A stretch of 6,626 bases of DNA, taken from contig JAAUZS010000031.1 of assembly GCA_014804495.1 (NCBI GenBank), positions 8,904 through 15,529 on the forward strand, in the 5' to 3' direction. The DNA comes from Lachnospiraceae bacterium (GTDB lineage: Bacteria > Bacillota > Clostridia > Lachnospirales > Lachnospiraceae). Below the pieces are notes generated by a model, which did not search any database, was not told the origin of the DNA, and saw only the letters and a program-made list of their open reading frames with translations. Shown here piece after piece: positions 1 to 6,460 of this stretch. Every line of letters begins with the position of its first letter. Within the stretch, counting starts at the first letter, position 1. The translations under genes and the position numbers were made by a program.

Positions 1-230
1 CTATATGGGCAATGACTAACGGAGATCAGGATATTCTGCAGCTTTATGCAAAAAACTATGGCGGAAGTGAACTGAATACAACAATTACAACAAGTGATAT
101 TAATTGGAATATCTATTCAATTGATGAGATTGTTGTGACAAATAATACGTTAGAAATAGGTGTGTATACAGTTGCAGGTGCAAACGATTGGTGCAATCTG
201 GATATGGCTATTCTTAGAAAAGTTGATTAA
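1..230 (+). CDS. C-terminal end of a probable secreted protein with a carbohydrate-binding-like beta-sandwich domain (5' partial)
   Basis: The frame is open from the window edge (first full codon at 3) to a TAA at 228-230, leaving 75 residues of a longer protein. The Met at codon 4 is probably internal, because no ribosome binding site precedes it. The fragment is rich in Thr, Asn, Ile and Val with alternating hydrophobic residues, as in a beta-sandwich. Its end, with the pattern 'TLEIGVYTVAGANDWCNLD' and then hydrophobic residues, resembles the last strands of jelly-roll modules appended to glycoside hydrolases such as GH53 galactanases, where a 'G/A-N-x-W-x-x-(L/I/F)-D' segment closes the domain. 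By that analogy it would bind glycans or stabilise an extracellular enzyme. The catalytic part, signal peptide and anchor lie outside the window, so substrate and enzyme class cannot be stated. A strong terminator follows 43 nt downstream, so this is the last gene of its unit. The coding sequence is confident; the domain assignment is moderate. Confidence 0.7.
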   Translation, partial: IWAMTNGDQDILQLYAKNYGGSELNTTITTSDINWNIYSIDEIVVTNNTLEIGVYTVAGANDWCNLDMAILRKVD

Positions 231-273
231 AATATTCACCATTGAAGAATAAAATGTGTATTATTTAAAAATG

Positions 274-316
274 AGGCTGAAATCCAATAAAGTAAAAGGA
301 TTTCAGCCTTTTATTT
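274..316 (+). terminator. Rho-independent terminator of the upstream gene
   Basis: A perfect 12-bp stem (AGGCTGAAATCC at 274-285, GGATTTCAGCCT at 298-309) encloses a 12-nt A-rich loop and is followed by TTTTATTTAT. It lies 43 nt after the stop of the partial gene and separates it from the following cluster. The 5' flank (TTTAAAAATG) also gives a T-rich stretch when read on the minus strand, so weak bidirectional function is possible, although no minus-strand gene here would need it. Confidence 0.92.
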
Positions 317-342
317 ATATCCGCCATTTTATTAAGGTGAGG

Positions 343-364
343 AAGCAATAATGATATATTGCTT
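343..364. repeat. Inverted repeat A (8-bp arms, 6-nt loop)
   Basis: AAGCAATA (343-350) and TATTGCTT (357-364) are perfect inverted copies separated by ATGATA. The right arm overlaps the left arm of inverted repeat B, so the two hairpins cannot form on one strand at the same time. It lies between the upstream terminator and the ribosome binding site of the PH-domain gene. It could be an operator or part of a leader RNA switch; the sequence alone does not decide. Confidence 0.6.
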
Positions 365-401
365 ATTCCACTGATTTTTGATAAGCTTATTAATAAGCAA
401 T
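358..401. repeat. Inverted repeat B (10-bp arms) enclosing a 14-bp palindrome
   Basis: ATTGCTTATT (358-367) and AATAAGCAAT (392-401) are perfect inverted copies 24 nt apart. Inside, GCTTATTAATAAGC (385-398) is a perfect 14-bp palindrome that reuses the right arm. The left arm is shared with inverted repeat A. The ribosome binding site of the next gene begins 13 nt after the right arm. The repeated use of one AAGCAAT/ATTGCTT unit (343, 358 inverted, 395) resembles multiple binding sites for a dimeric regulator, or competing leader hairpins. Confidence 0.6.
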
Positions 402-431
402 TAATGATTTTTACGAGGGAGGTAGTTATTA

Positions 432-1064
432 ATGTACAAATCGGATTTGGAAGCAATGGTAGGAATGAATGAATCAATATTATGGAGAGGTAAGCCGGAT
501 AAAAAATGTTTTATATTGGAAAGTATATTTAATCCGATGCTTCCTTTTGCACTTATCTGGGCGATAATTGATTTGGCAGTTGTTGGTTTTACATTTAGCG
601 CCAGCGGCGGAATGCTTATGTTTATACTGCCGTTTATGTTGATGCATTTGATGCCGGTCTGGATTTATATCGGTGGTGTGATTATGTCTTTTAGAAAACA
701 TAGGAATACGGAATATATTATTACTGATAAAGGAATCTATGTTTCCGGCGGAATATTTGCATATAAATATGAGATGAAGCCGTTTACAGATCTTTCTCAT
801 ATCAATATCCACAGAGGGATTTTTGACCAGTGGCTGGGAGTGGGTGATGTGGTAACAGTATGCTCGCATACAGGATACAGCTCCAGTAGTTCGCATTCCC
901 ATTCATCCCATGGATTGACAATTTGTGATATTCCGGATTATCAGCAGGTATTTGCCATGGTTAAACAATTACAGACCGACATTTATGCTGATACTCAGTA
1001 TCCAAATGACTTACGTCCGGGCGAGAATCATGGATATCAGACACAGTATAGGGGCAGGAACTGA
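432..1064 (+). CDS. Membrane protein with bacterial PH domain (bPH2 / YdbS-like)
   Basis: 210 residues, starting at an ATG 9 nt after a strong GAGGGAGG ribosome binding site (415-422). The N-terminal ~31 residues are soluble and include 'ILWRGKPDKK', a segment common before the helices of this family. Two hydrophobic segments follow at about 32-56 and 61-86, forming a hairpin. From about 91 to 182 comes a bPH2-type domain: 'TEYIITDKGIYVSGG' is the typical first strand pair, and 'DLSHINIHRGIFDQWLGVGDV' matches the family's 'I-x-x-I-x-V-x-x-x-x-x-x-x-x-G-x-G' part. The last ~28 residues are polar. Family members are membrane proteins of mostly unknown role; some Bacillus YdbS/YdbT proteins have been linked to antimicrobial resistance, but that does not fix a function here. 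An odd feature is a Ser/His-rich loop at 145-161 placed between Cys144 and Cys165, within what should be the beta-sheet. The lhr gene follows after 22 nt, so the two are probably co-transcribed. Confidence 0.88.
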   Translation: MYKSDLEAMVGMNESILWRGKPDKKCFILESIFNPMLPFALIWAIIDLAVVGFTFSASGGMLMFILPFMLMHLMPVWIYIGGVIMSFRKHRNTEYIITDKGIYVSGGIFAYKYEMKPFTDLSHINIHRGIFDQWLGVGDVVTVCSHTGYSSSSSHSHSSHGLTICDIPDYQQVFAMVKQLQTDIYADTQYPNDLRPGENHGYQTQYRGRN

Positions 1065-1076
1065 AAATTAATTAGC

Positions 1077-1098
1077 GGAAGGGAATATGGAAGTGATG
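1077..1098 (+). promoter_or_regulatory. Ribosome binding site of lhr with three possible in-frame starts
   Basis: GGAAGGG at 1077-1083 is the only Shine-Dalgarno-like sequence in the 22-nt gap. The first ATG (1087) lies only 3 nt after it, which is short for efficient initiation. An in-frame GTG at 1093 is 9 nt away and a second ATG at 1096 is 12 nt away. The real N-terminus may therefore be two or three residues shorter than the longest reading; no domain is affected. Confidence 0.5.
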
Positions 1099-4000
1099 GA
1101 GAACGTGTTAAACCTGTTTCGGAAAGAGACGGCTGAGTGGTTTCAAAATACGCTTGGAGAGCCTACACCGGTACAGAAGGAGGCTTGGCCGCTTATTGCA
1201 GAAGGAAAGCATACATTGGTATCGGCTCCTACGGGAACAGGTAAAACACTTTCGGCATTTCTTGTGTTTTTAGACCGTATGAAGCGGCAGGCTGAAGAGG
1301 GGACTTTGAAGCAGGAGCTCCAGCTGATTTATGTTTCTCCTCTTAAATCCTTAGCGGCTGACATACGGGAGAATCTAAACCGTCCGTTAACAGGAATAAG
1401 TGCTGATGAGGAGATTACGGTAGGAATCAGGACAGGCGATACAACTACTGCTGAGAGACAGCGGATGGTGAGAAAACCGCCCCATATTTTGATTATTACG
1501 CCGGAGTCCTTATATTTAATGCTGACAAGTAAGACAGGGCATAATGTCTTGACGACGGCTAAGGCTGTCATTCTGGATGAGCTGCATGCCCTGATTGATA
1601 CGAAAAGAGGCGCGCATCTGATGCTTTCTATTGCGCGCCTCGATTTGCTGTGTGGACAGCCTTTGCAGCGTATAGGTTTGTCCGCTACTATTGAACCATT
1701 GGATATGGCGGCGGAATATTTGGCTCCGGAAGAGGTGGGAATTGCAGCGCCCAAAATGAATAAAAAGGTGGAGCTGAATATACTCAGTCCATATGCAGAT
1801 GCAGGTAAGGGCAGGCAAAAGGACCCTATATGGGAAGAACTGGGAAAACTGGTATATAAGTATTGTCAGGGAAACCGCAGTGTAATCGCGTTCGTAGAGG
1901 GAAGAAGGTATGCGGAAAAACTGTCATACTATGTAAATATTCTGGGCGGAGATGGCTTTGCCAGAGTACACCACGGCAGTTTGTCCAAAGAGCAACGGCA
2001 TGAGACGGAGCTGGCTCTGAGGGAGGGACGGCTTAGATTGCTGTGCGCCACTTCCTCTATGGAGTTGGGGATAGATGTGGGCGAGATAGACCAGGTACTG
2101 CAGGTTGGATGTCCGCGCACGATATCGGGAACGATGCAGAGATTGGGACGTGCCGGTCACAATCCGGGGAGGACAAGCATTATGTATCTTTTTCCCAGAA
2201 CTGCATCGGAATGTGTATCATGCGGCATGACAGCACAGCTTGCAAGGCAGGGCGGCGTGGAGCATTTGAATCCGCCTTCGGAATGTCTGGATGTGCTTGC
2301 CCAGCACTTGGTTTCCATGGCGGCATTCAGGAGCTATGAACTGTCAGAGGTGATGGAGATTCTGCCACGGGCATGGTCTTTCCGTAATCTTGGTAAGGAT
2401 GATGTAAAAGCGGTTCTTGGTATGCTGGCGGGGGATTATGAGCATGACAGGGACATTCCGGCGCGTCCCAGAATTTTGTATGACAGAATACATGAAAGAG
2501 TGGAAGGAGACGGTTACAGCAGGATGCTTGCCGTTTCGGCAGGAGGAACGATTCCTGATAAAGGGCTTTATTCTGTGAAGACGGAAGACGGAGTAAAGCT
2601 CGGTGAGGTAGATGAGGAATTTGTCTATGAATCCCGAAAAGGTGACAGGTTTATTCTCGGTGCTTTTGCGTGGAGAGTATTGAATATCAGCCGCGATACG
2701 GTAACCGTGACTCAGGCTCCGACAGAGGGTGCCAGACTTCCTTTCTGGCATGGAGAAATCAAGGGTAGAGATAAGCGGACCGGAGAGTCGTTCGGACGCA
2801 TTCTTCACTCTTTGCAGGAGGCATATGAAGACGGAAGGCTTATGGAGGCTTTGGGAGAACTGGGGCTGGATGAAGCTGCGGCTCATCTTGCCTGCGGATA
2901 TCTGGAGCGGCAGATTAAGTCAACCGGAAGCCTGCCGGACCATAGGACTATTATAGTAGAGCATTTTAGAGATTCTTCCGGTAACAGTCAATTAATGATA
3001 CATTCCGTATTTGGAAGGCGGATTAATGCACCATTGGCACTCCTTGCGGCAAATGCAGCGAGAGAGCAGCTTGATATGGAAATCGGATGTGTGGATGAGG
3101 AAGACGGAATTTTATTGTATTCCTATGGGAATCGAGCATTGCCGGAAGGAATATTACAAAGAATAGAGCCAGACACAAGCAGTAGACTGTTGGAGATTTT
3201 ACTGCCGGCGACACCACTCTTTAATATGGCGTTCCGGTATAACAGCGGACGTGCATTGATGATGGGAGTTAAGAATAACGGACGGCACCCATTATGGATG
3301 CAACGGCTGCGGAGCTCTGAGATGCTCGAGCAGGTGGTAAAAGAAAAAGAGCATCCCCTGATTCGTGAGACAACACGGGAATGTATGCAGGAATTATGGG
3401 ACGCAGAAGGGGTGAGGAATCTTTTACACGATATCCGTTCCGGTGCCATTGAGATAAGAGAGGTTTATACTGACGTGCCATCCCCGATGTCACTTCCGCT
3501 ACAGTGGGTGCAGGAAGCGGCAGTAATGTATGATTATGCGCCGACGCCACGGGGAATCCATGGGGCAGTGGAGGAAGAATTAAAGAAGCAAAAAGAATTA
3601 CTGCAGCCGGATGCGCAGGAGCTTATGCAAGTGCAGAAACGTGAAAAGCTTCCTAAGGATATGAACCAGCTTCATTCTCTTTTGATGACAGAAGGCGATT
3701 TGGCAGCAGGAGAACTGGATATTCCAGCAGATTGGCTGGACGGTTTGGCGAAAGACGGCAGGGTGCTGTATCTTGAGCAGGGCTTGTGGATTGCTGCTGA
3801 ACAGGAAGAAGAGTATACAGAAGCATTGGGAGAAAATGAAGCAGTAGCCGGGCAGACGGAAAAGCACGATAGTAAAAGCGGTAGAAACAATATGCTGCCA
3901 AATGAAGCCAGCCTTCACATAGTCAGGCGTATGCTTCGTTACAGGGGAGCCGCTAATGCAGCACAGACAGCGGCGCGTTACAGCTGGTCAGTTGATAGGG

Positions 4001-5265
4001 CAGAAAGAATTTTGGAAGAGCTGTGCCGTCGGGAAGAAGCGGTGAAACAGGATGGAATATATTATCATGCAGTGTTATACCGCCGTGCCAGAGTCCGCAC
4101 TCTGAAAAACCGTCGGGAAGAGATTAGCACTTGTTCCGGAGAGGCATATGCGGCGTTATTGCTTTCCGGAATAGAATCAAGCGCACCGGGAGATGAATGT
4201 CTGAGAAACTCTTTAAAGAAATATGCAGGTGTAGCGTTTCCAGCGTCTTATTGGGAAGGGATATTGCTTCCGAGGCGGGTTAAGAATTATCGGGAAGCTA
4301 TGCTGGATGCTTTTCTTGCTGAAGGGGAGTTGTTCTGGCGTATGGAGTCAAATGGCGAGTTGTGCTTTAACAATCAGGAGAACATTGATTGGGATGCCGA
4401 TATGAGCGAACGGCTGGAAGAGCTTAGTGAGAAGGAGCAGATCATATACGAAGCTCTTTTAAAGCGTGGCGCAAGCTTTATGCAGGCGTTAAACAATTTG
4501 CTTTCCGGTGAGTCCCCTTATGATACATTACTGTCTTTATTGGAAAAAGGATTGGTATGCGCAGACAGTTACATTCCTGTGCGGCAGTGGCTCACTAGGG
4601 AAAAAACCAGAAATGCTACAGCCAGACAGCGAGTGAATGTGCGTATAAAGGCATTGAATGCCGGTAGGTGGGATGTGATACACAATACCAGAGAGCAGTC
4701 CATAGAGGAGCGATTGGAAAGTTGCTTTGATCGCAGTCTGATTCTTTGCAGGGAAACAGCGGCTCAATGGGGGCTTGCATGGCAGGATGCATTGTCAGTA
4801 CTGCGTATATGGGAGTACACCGGTCGTGCCAGAAGAGGGTATTTTGTGGAAGGCATGTCTGGCGCACAGTTTATCAGGGAAAAAGATTTTATGACAGTAG
4901 TGCGCATGCTTCAGAAACCGGAGAAAAAAACAGTCTGGGTGAATGCAGTAGATCCTGCGCAGTGCTGGGGAAAGGCATTACCCCACATGGAAGGCAGGAA
5001 CTTCATGAATGTTCCGGGTACTGTAGTGGCATGCTGTGGCGGTACTCCTGCGGTAGTATTGGAGCGGCAGGGAAAGACATTGCGTGTTTTTGAGGATGGA
5101 CTGCAGACAGAATGCCTTAAACTTTTTGCGGAGGAATATAAAAAAGGAAAACTCTTTCCTGCAATGAAGCGTATTGTGGTGAAAGAATACCCTGATACGG
5201 CAAGGGAAGCTCTGGCGGGTGCGGGTTTCATGAAAGAAATGCAGGATTATGTGTTGTATCGATAG
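1087..5265 (+). CDS. lhr: Full-length Lhr-type ATP-dependent 3'-5' DNA/RNA helicase
   Basis: 1392 residues, near the usual ~1400-1550 of full-length Lhr and well above the ~900 of Lhr-core forms. Helicase domain 1 shows the Q motif (PTPVQ, 26-30), Walker A (APTGTGKT, 47-54), motif Ia (SPLKSLA, 84-90), Ib (TPESL, 138-142), DELH box (164-167) and SAT (199-201). Domain 2 shows IAFVEGRR (267-274), HHGSLS (295-300), motif V (ATSSMELGIDVGEID, 321-335) and motif VI (QRLGRAGHNPGR, 351-362). The winged-helix and barrel Lhr-core parts follow to about 800, including LPFWHGE (551-557), whose Trp probably corresponds to the strand-stacking Trp of mycobacterial Lhr (inferred). A polar acidic linker (about 903-938) leads into the C-terminal extension with tandem winged helices and the conserved GYFVEGMSGAQF block (1251-1262). 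Lhr proteins translocate 3'-5' on ssDNA and unwind DNA and RNA:DNA hybrids in repair; the E. coli C-terminal part is reported to have uracil-DNA glycosylase activity. The protein is cytoplasmic. No frameshift or lost motif was seen. The start is ambiguous (1087, 1093 or 1096). Confidence 0.96.
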   Translation: MEVMENVLNLFRKETAEWFQNTLGEPTPVQKEAWPLIAEGKHTLVSAPTGTGKTLSAFLVFLDRMKRQAEEGTLKQELQLIYVSPLKSLAADIRENLNRPLTGISADEEITVGIRTGDTTTAERQRMVRKPPHILIITPESLYLMLTSKTGHNVLTTAKAVILDELHALIDTKRGAHLMLSIARLDLLCGQPLQRIGLSATIEPLDMAAEYLAPEEVGIAAPKMNKKVELNILSPYADAGKGRQKDPIWEELGKLVYKYCQGNRSVIAFVEGRRYAEKLSYYVNILGGDGFARVHHGSLSKEQRHETELALREGRLRLLCATSSMELGIDVGEIDQVLQVGCPRTISGTMQRLGRAGHNPGRTSIMYLFPRTASECVSCGMTAQLARQGGVEHLNPPSECLDVLAQHLVSMAAFRSYELSEVMEILPRAWSFRNLGKDDVKAVLGMLAGDYEHDRDIPARPRILYDRIHERVEGDGYSRMLAVSAGGTIPDKGLYSVKTEDGVKLGEVDEEFVYESRKGDRFILGAFAWRVLNISRDTVTVTQAPTEGARLPFWHGEIKGRDKRTGESFGRILHSLQEAYEDGRLMEALGELGLDEAAAHLACGYLERQIKSTGSLPDHRTIIVEHFRDSSGNSQLMIHSVFGRRINAPLALLAANAAREQLDMEIGCVDEEDGILLYSYGNRALPEGILQRIEPDTSSRLLEILLPATPLFNMAFRYNSGRALMMGVKNNGRHPLWMQRLRSSEMLEQVVKEKEHPLIRETTRECMQELWDAEGVRNLLHDIRSGAIEIREVYTDVPSPMSLPLQWVQEAAVMYDYAPTPRGIHGAVEEELKKQKELLQPDAQELMQVQKREKLPKDMNQLHSLLMTEGDLAAGELDIPADWLDGLAKDGRVLYLEQGLWIAAEQEEEYTEALGENEAVAGQTEKHDSKSGRNNMLPNEASLHIVRRMLRYRGAANAAQTAARYSWSVDRAERILEELCRREEAVKQDGIYYHAVLYRRARVRTLKNRREEISTCSGEAYAALLLSGIESSAPGDECLRNSLKKYAGVAFPASYWEGILLPRRVKNYREAMLDAFLAEGELFWRMESNGELCFNNQENIDWDADMSERLEELSEKEQIIYEALLKRGASFMQALNNLLSGESPYDTLLSLLEKGLVCADSYIPVRQWLTREKTRNATARQRVNVRIKALNAGRWDVIHNTREQSIEERLESCFDRSLILCRETAAQWGLAWQDALSVLRIWEYTGRARRGYFVEGMSGAQFIREKDFMTVVRMLQKPEKKTVWVNAVDPAQCWGKALPHMEGRNFMNVPGTVVACCGGTPAVVLERQGKTLRVFEDGLQTECLKLFAEEYKKGKLFPAMKRIVVKEYPDTAREALAGAGFMKEMQDYVLYR

Positions 5266-5323
5266 TATCGCAATAGTTAGATAAATTGGGTATAAGTCTA
5301 TAATATAAAAGAGGAAATCGCAA

Positions 5324-6460
5324 ATGACTGCATTGTATTCTGTATGGCATTTATTAGTTGACGGTATGTGTGCCGTAGCAATGTTTGGGAAATTTATCCC
5401 AAATGAAGACGGTTATTTTTCTATGCTGATTTACAATTTTTGTGCGTTTGCACTACAGATGCCATTCGGCGTGTTGCTGGATGCATTGAATGCAAGAGAT
5501 GGAAAGCAAAAGTTCGACTTTGGTTTTCTTACTGCTGCTATTGGCGTGATATGCACTGTTGCGGGTGCTTTTACCAATCCGGTTATATTAGGAATCGGGA
5601 ATGCGCTTTTTCATATAGGCGGAGGTGTGGGAACAATCCACGACAACTCTGGCGCAGAAAAGAACAAAATAAATAACAAACTGATTGTAAGACTTGGTAT
5701 ATTTGTGGCACCGGGAGCAATAGGACTGTATTTAGGAACGCTGCTTGCCAATTCGGGTATGTCAGATGACAAATTACTGTGTACAAGTATAGGCATGCTG
5801 TTGTGTGTAATTGTGTCATGGTTTGCTCTGACGCATGGGCGTAAGACGGGTACAGATGAAGAGAATATTGTTGTAAAAACAGTTGAAGATGAAAAAGATG
5901 TTGTTGCAGAGTTGGCTACAGATGAAGAAGATATTGTTGCAGACTTGGCTGCAAGTTCAGACACTGCCATAACAAGGAATAGATATGGAATCGCGGCAAT
6001 CTGTTTGATTGTTGTAGTTTTACGCTCGTATATCGGTATGTCAGTTGGATTTTCATGGAAAACAGGAGTATTGGCAGGACTGCTTGCTGTACTTGCTTTG
6101 GCATGTGGGAAAACAGCCGGTGGTTTTTTGGCGGCACGGTACGGTTTATATAGGACTGCGATAGTTTCTTTGGCTCTGGCGGCAGTATGTTATTTATTCT
6201 CTTTCGTCATGCCGGTTGGTTTGGCGGCGCTTTTTCTGTTTAACATGACTATGCCGATTACGCTATATTGGGTAATATGCGCATTCCCACGGATGCCGGG
6301 CTTTGCGTTCGGAATTTTGACATTTGCATTGTTTTTGGGATTTCTTCCAAAGTATATGGGAATTGAAATCGCAATAGGCGGAAACATTATCGGCTGCGTG
6401 GGTAGTATACTCTCGCTGTTGCTGATTTCCGTGGGTCTTTGGAAAAGGAGAATACAGTGA
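5324..6460 (+). CDS. MFS-like multi-pass membrane transporter with acidic repeat loop
   Basis: 378 residues, starting at an ATG 7 nt after GAGGAA (5311-5316). About 11-12 hydrophobic segments form two halves. Half one spans about 5-168 and half two about 221-373, joined by a hydrophilic loop at 169-220. 'GVLLDALNARDGKQKF' (49-64) between the second and third helices resembles MFS motif A (G-x-x-x-D-...-R-x-G-x-x). 'GGFLAARYGLYRT' (266-278) is its weaker counterpart in half two, with Ala at the Asp position. 'GNALFHIGGG' (92-101) is a distinctive glycine-rich helix with a His. These support the major facilitator fold; the family is below the usual ~400-residue size and I do not recognise a substrate. 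The central loop carries an imperfect acidic tandem repeat. It follows lhr by 58 nt without a visible terminator, and overlaps the next gene by 4 nt, so it is coupled to that gene and perhaps to lhr. The role of transporter is inferred from fold only. Confidence 0.8.
   Translation: MTALYSVWHLLVDGMCAVAMFGKFIPNEDGYFSMLIYNFCAFALQMPFGVLLDALNARDGKQKFDFGFLTAAIGVICTVAGAFTNPVILGIGNALFHIGGGVGTIHDNSGAEKNKINNKLIVRLGIFVAPGAIGLYLGTLLANSGMSDDKLLCTSIGMLLCVIVSWFALTHGRKTGTDEENIVVKTVEDEKDVVAELATDEEDIVADLAASSDTAITRNRYGIAAICLIVVVLRSYIGMSVGFSWKTGVLAGLLAVLALACGKTAGGFLAARYGLYRTAIVSLALAAVCYLFSFVMPVGLAALFLFNMTMPITLYWVICAFPRMPGFAFGILTFALFLGFLPKYMGIEIAIGGNIIGCVGSILSLLLISVGLWKRRIQ
5852..5950 (+). repeat. In-frame degenerate tandem repeat in the transporter's central loop
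   Basis: Three imperfect units each begin with ACAG(A/T)TGAAGA: 5852-5878 (27 nt), 5879-5917 (39 nt) and 5918-5950 (33 nt). All lengths are multiples of three. They encode TDEENIVVK, TVEDEKDVVAELA and TDEEDIVADLA (residues 177-209), a strongly acidic stretch between helices 6 and 7. The close DNA similarity of units two and three, in particular their shared GTTGCAGA and TTGGCT ends, points to recent duplication rather than ancient protein repeats. Confidence 0.75.
6445..6459 (+). promoter_or_regulatory. Ribosome binding site and overlapping GTG start of the last gene
   Basis: AAGGAG (6445-6450) lies 6 nt before GTG (6457-6459), inside the end of the transporter gene. The GTG shares its TG with the transporter's TGA stop (GTGA, 6457-6460), the classic arrangement for translational coupling. 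The next in-frame ATG (6478) has no comparable ribosome binding site, so the GTG is preferred. Confidence 0.8.

Larger units (their letters stand above)
332..405 (+). promoter_or_regulatory. Candidate promoter region for the PH-domain gene (two weak alternatives)
   Basis: A promoter is expected here because a strong terminator precedes and a gene with a good ribosome binding site follows. Two sigma-A-like candidates are visible. One is TTAAGG (332-337), 17 nt, then TATATT (355-360), with a good -10 and poor -35. The other is TTGATA (378-383), 16 nt, then ATTAAT (400-405), with a good -35 and mediocre -10. Either overlaps the inverted repeats: the first -10 lies within repeat A, and the second -10 overlaps the right arm of repeat B. 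This would suit repression by a protein bound to the repeats. Neither candidate is strong enough to choose. Confidence 0.3.

Noticed and set aside
480..902. 140-codon minus-strand open frame opposite the PH-domain gene
   Set aside because: The + strand frame has a strong ribosome binding site and a recognisable domain; the minus frame gives no recognisable protein and is rich in His, Lys and Arg as expected for an antisense shadow.
2043..2339. 98-codon + strand open frame within lhr, and many minus-strand open frames across lhr and the transporter
   Set aside because: They lie in other frames of strongly supported genes, lack plausible ribosome binding sites and have compositions (Cys, Ser, His and Arg rich) typical of shadow frames.
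432..5265. PH-domain protein plus helicase as an anti-phage defence system
   Set aside because: The helicase carries the full Lhr housekeeping architecture, not that of DISARM, BREX or Druantia helicases. No nuclease, methylase, reverse transcriptase, toxin or mobile-element gene is nearby.
5256..5270. Short inverted repeat (TATCGATAGTATCG) at the lhr stop as a terminator
   Set aside because: The arms are only about five bases with a one-base centre and no T-run follows, so it cannot be a rho-independent terminator.
5277..5304. Possible promoter for the transporter gene with a perfect -10 (TATAAT, 5299-5304)
   Set aside because: There is no acceptable -35 box at 16-18 nt (nearest TTAGAT at 5277-5282) and no extended -10 TG. 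Transcription would begin at about 5311, directly on the ribosome binding site, leaving almost no leader. The match is likely chance in AT-rich spacer, though a separate weak start for the last two genes cannot be excluded.
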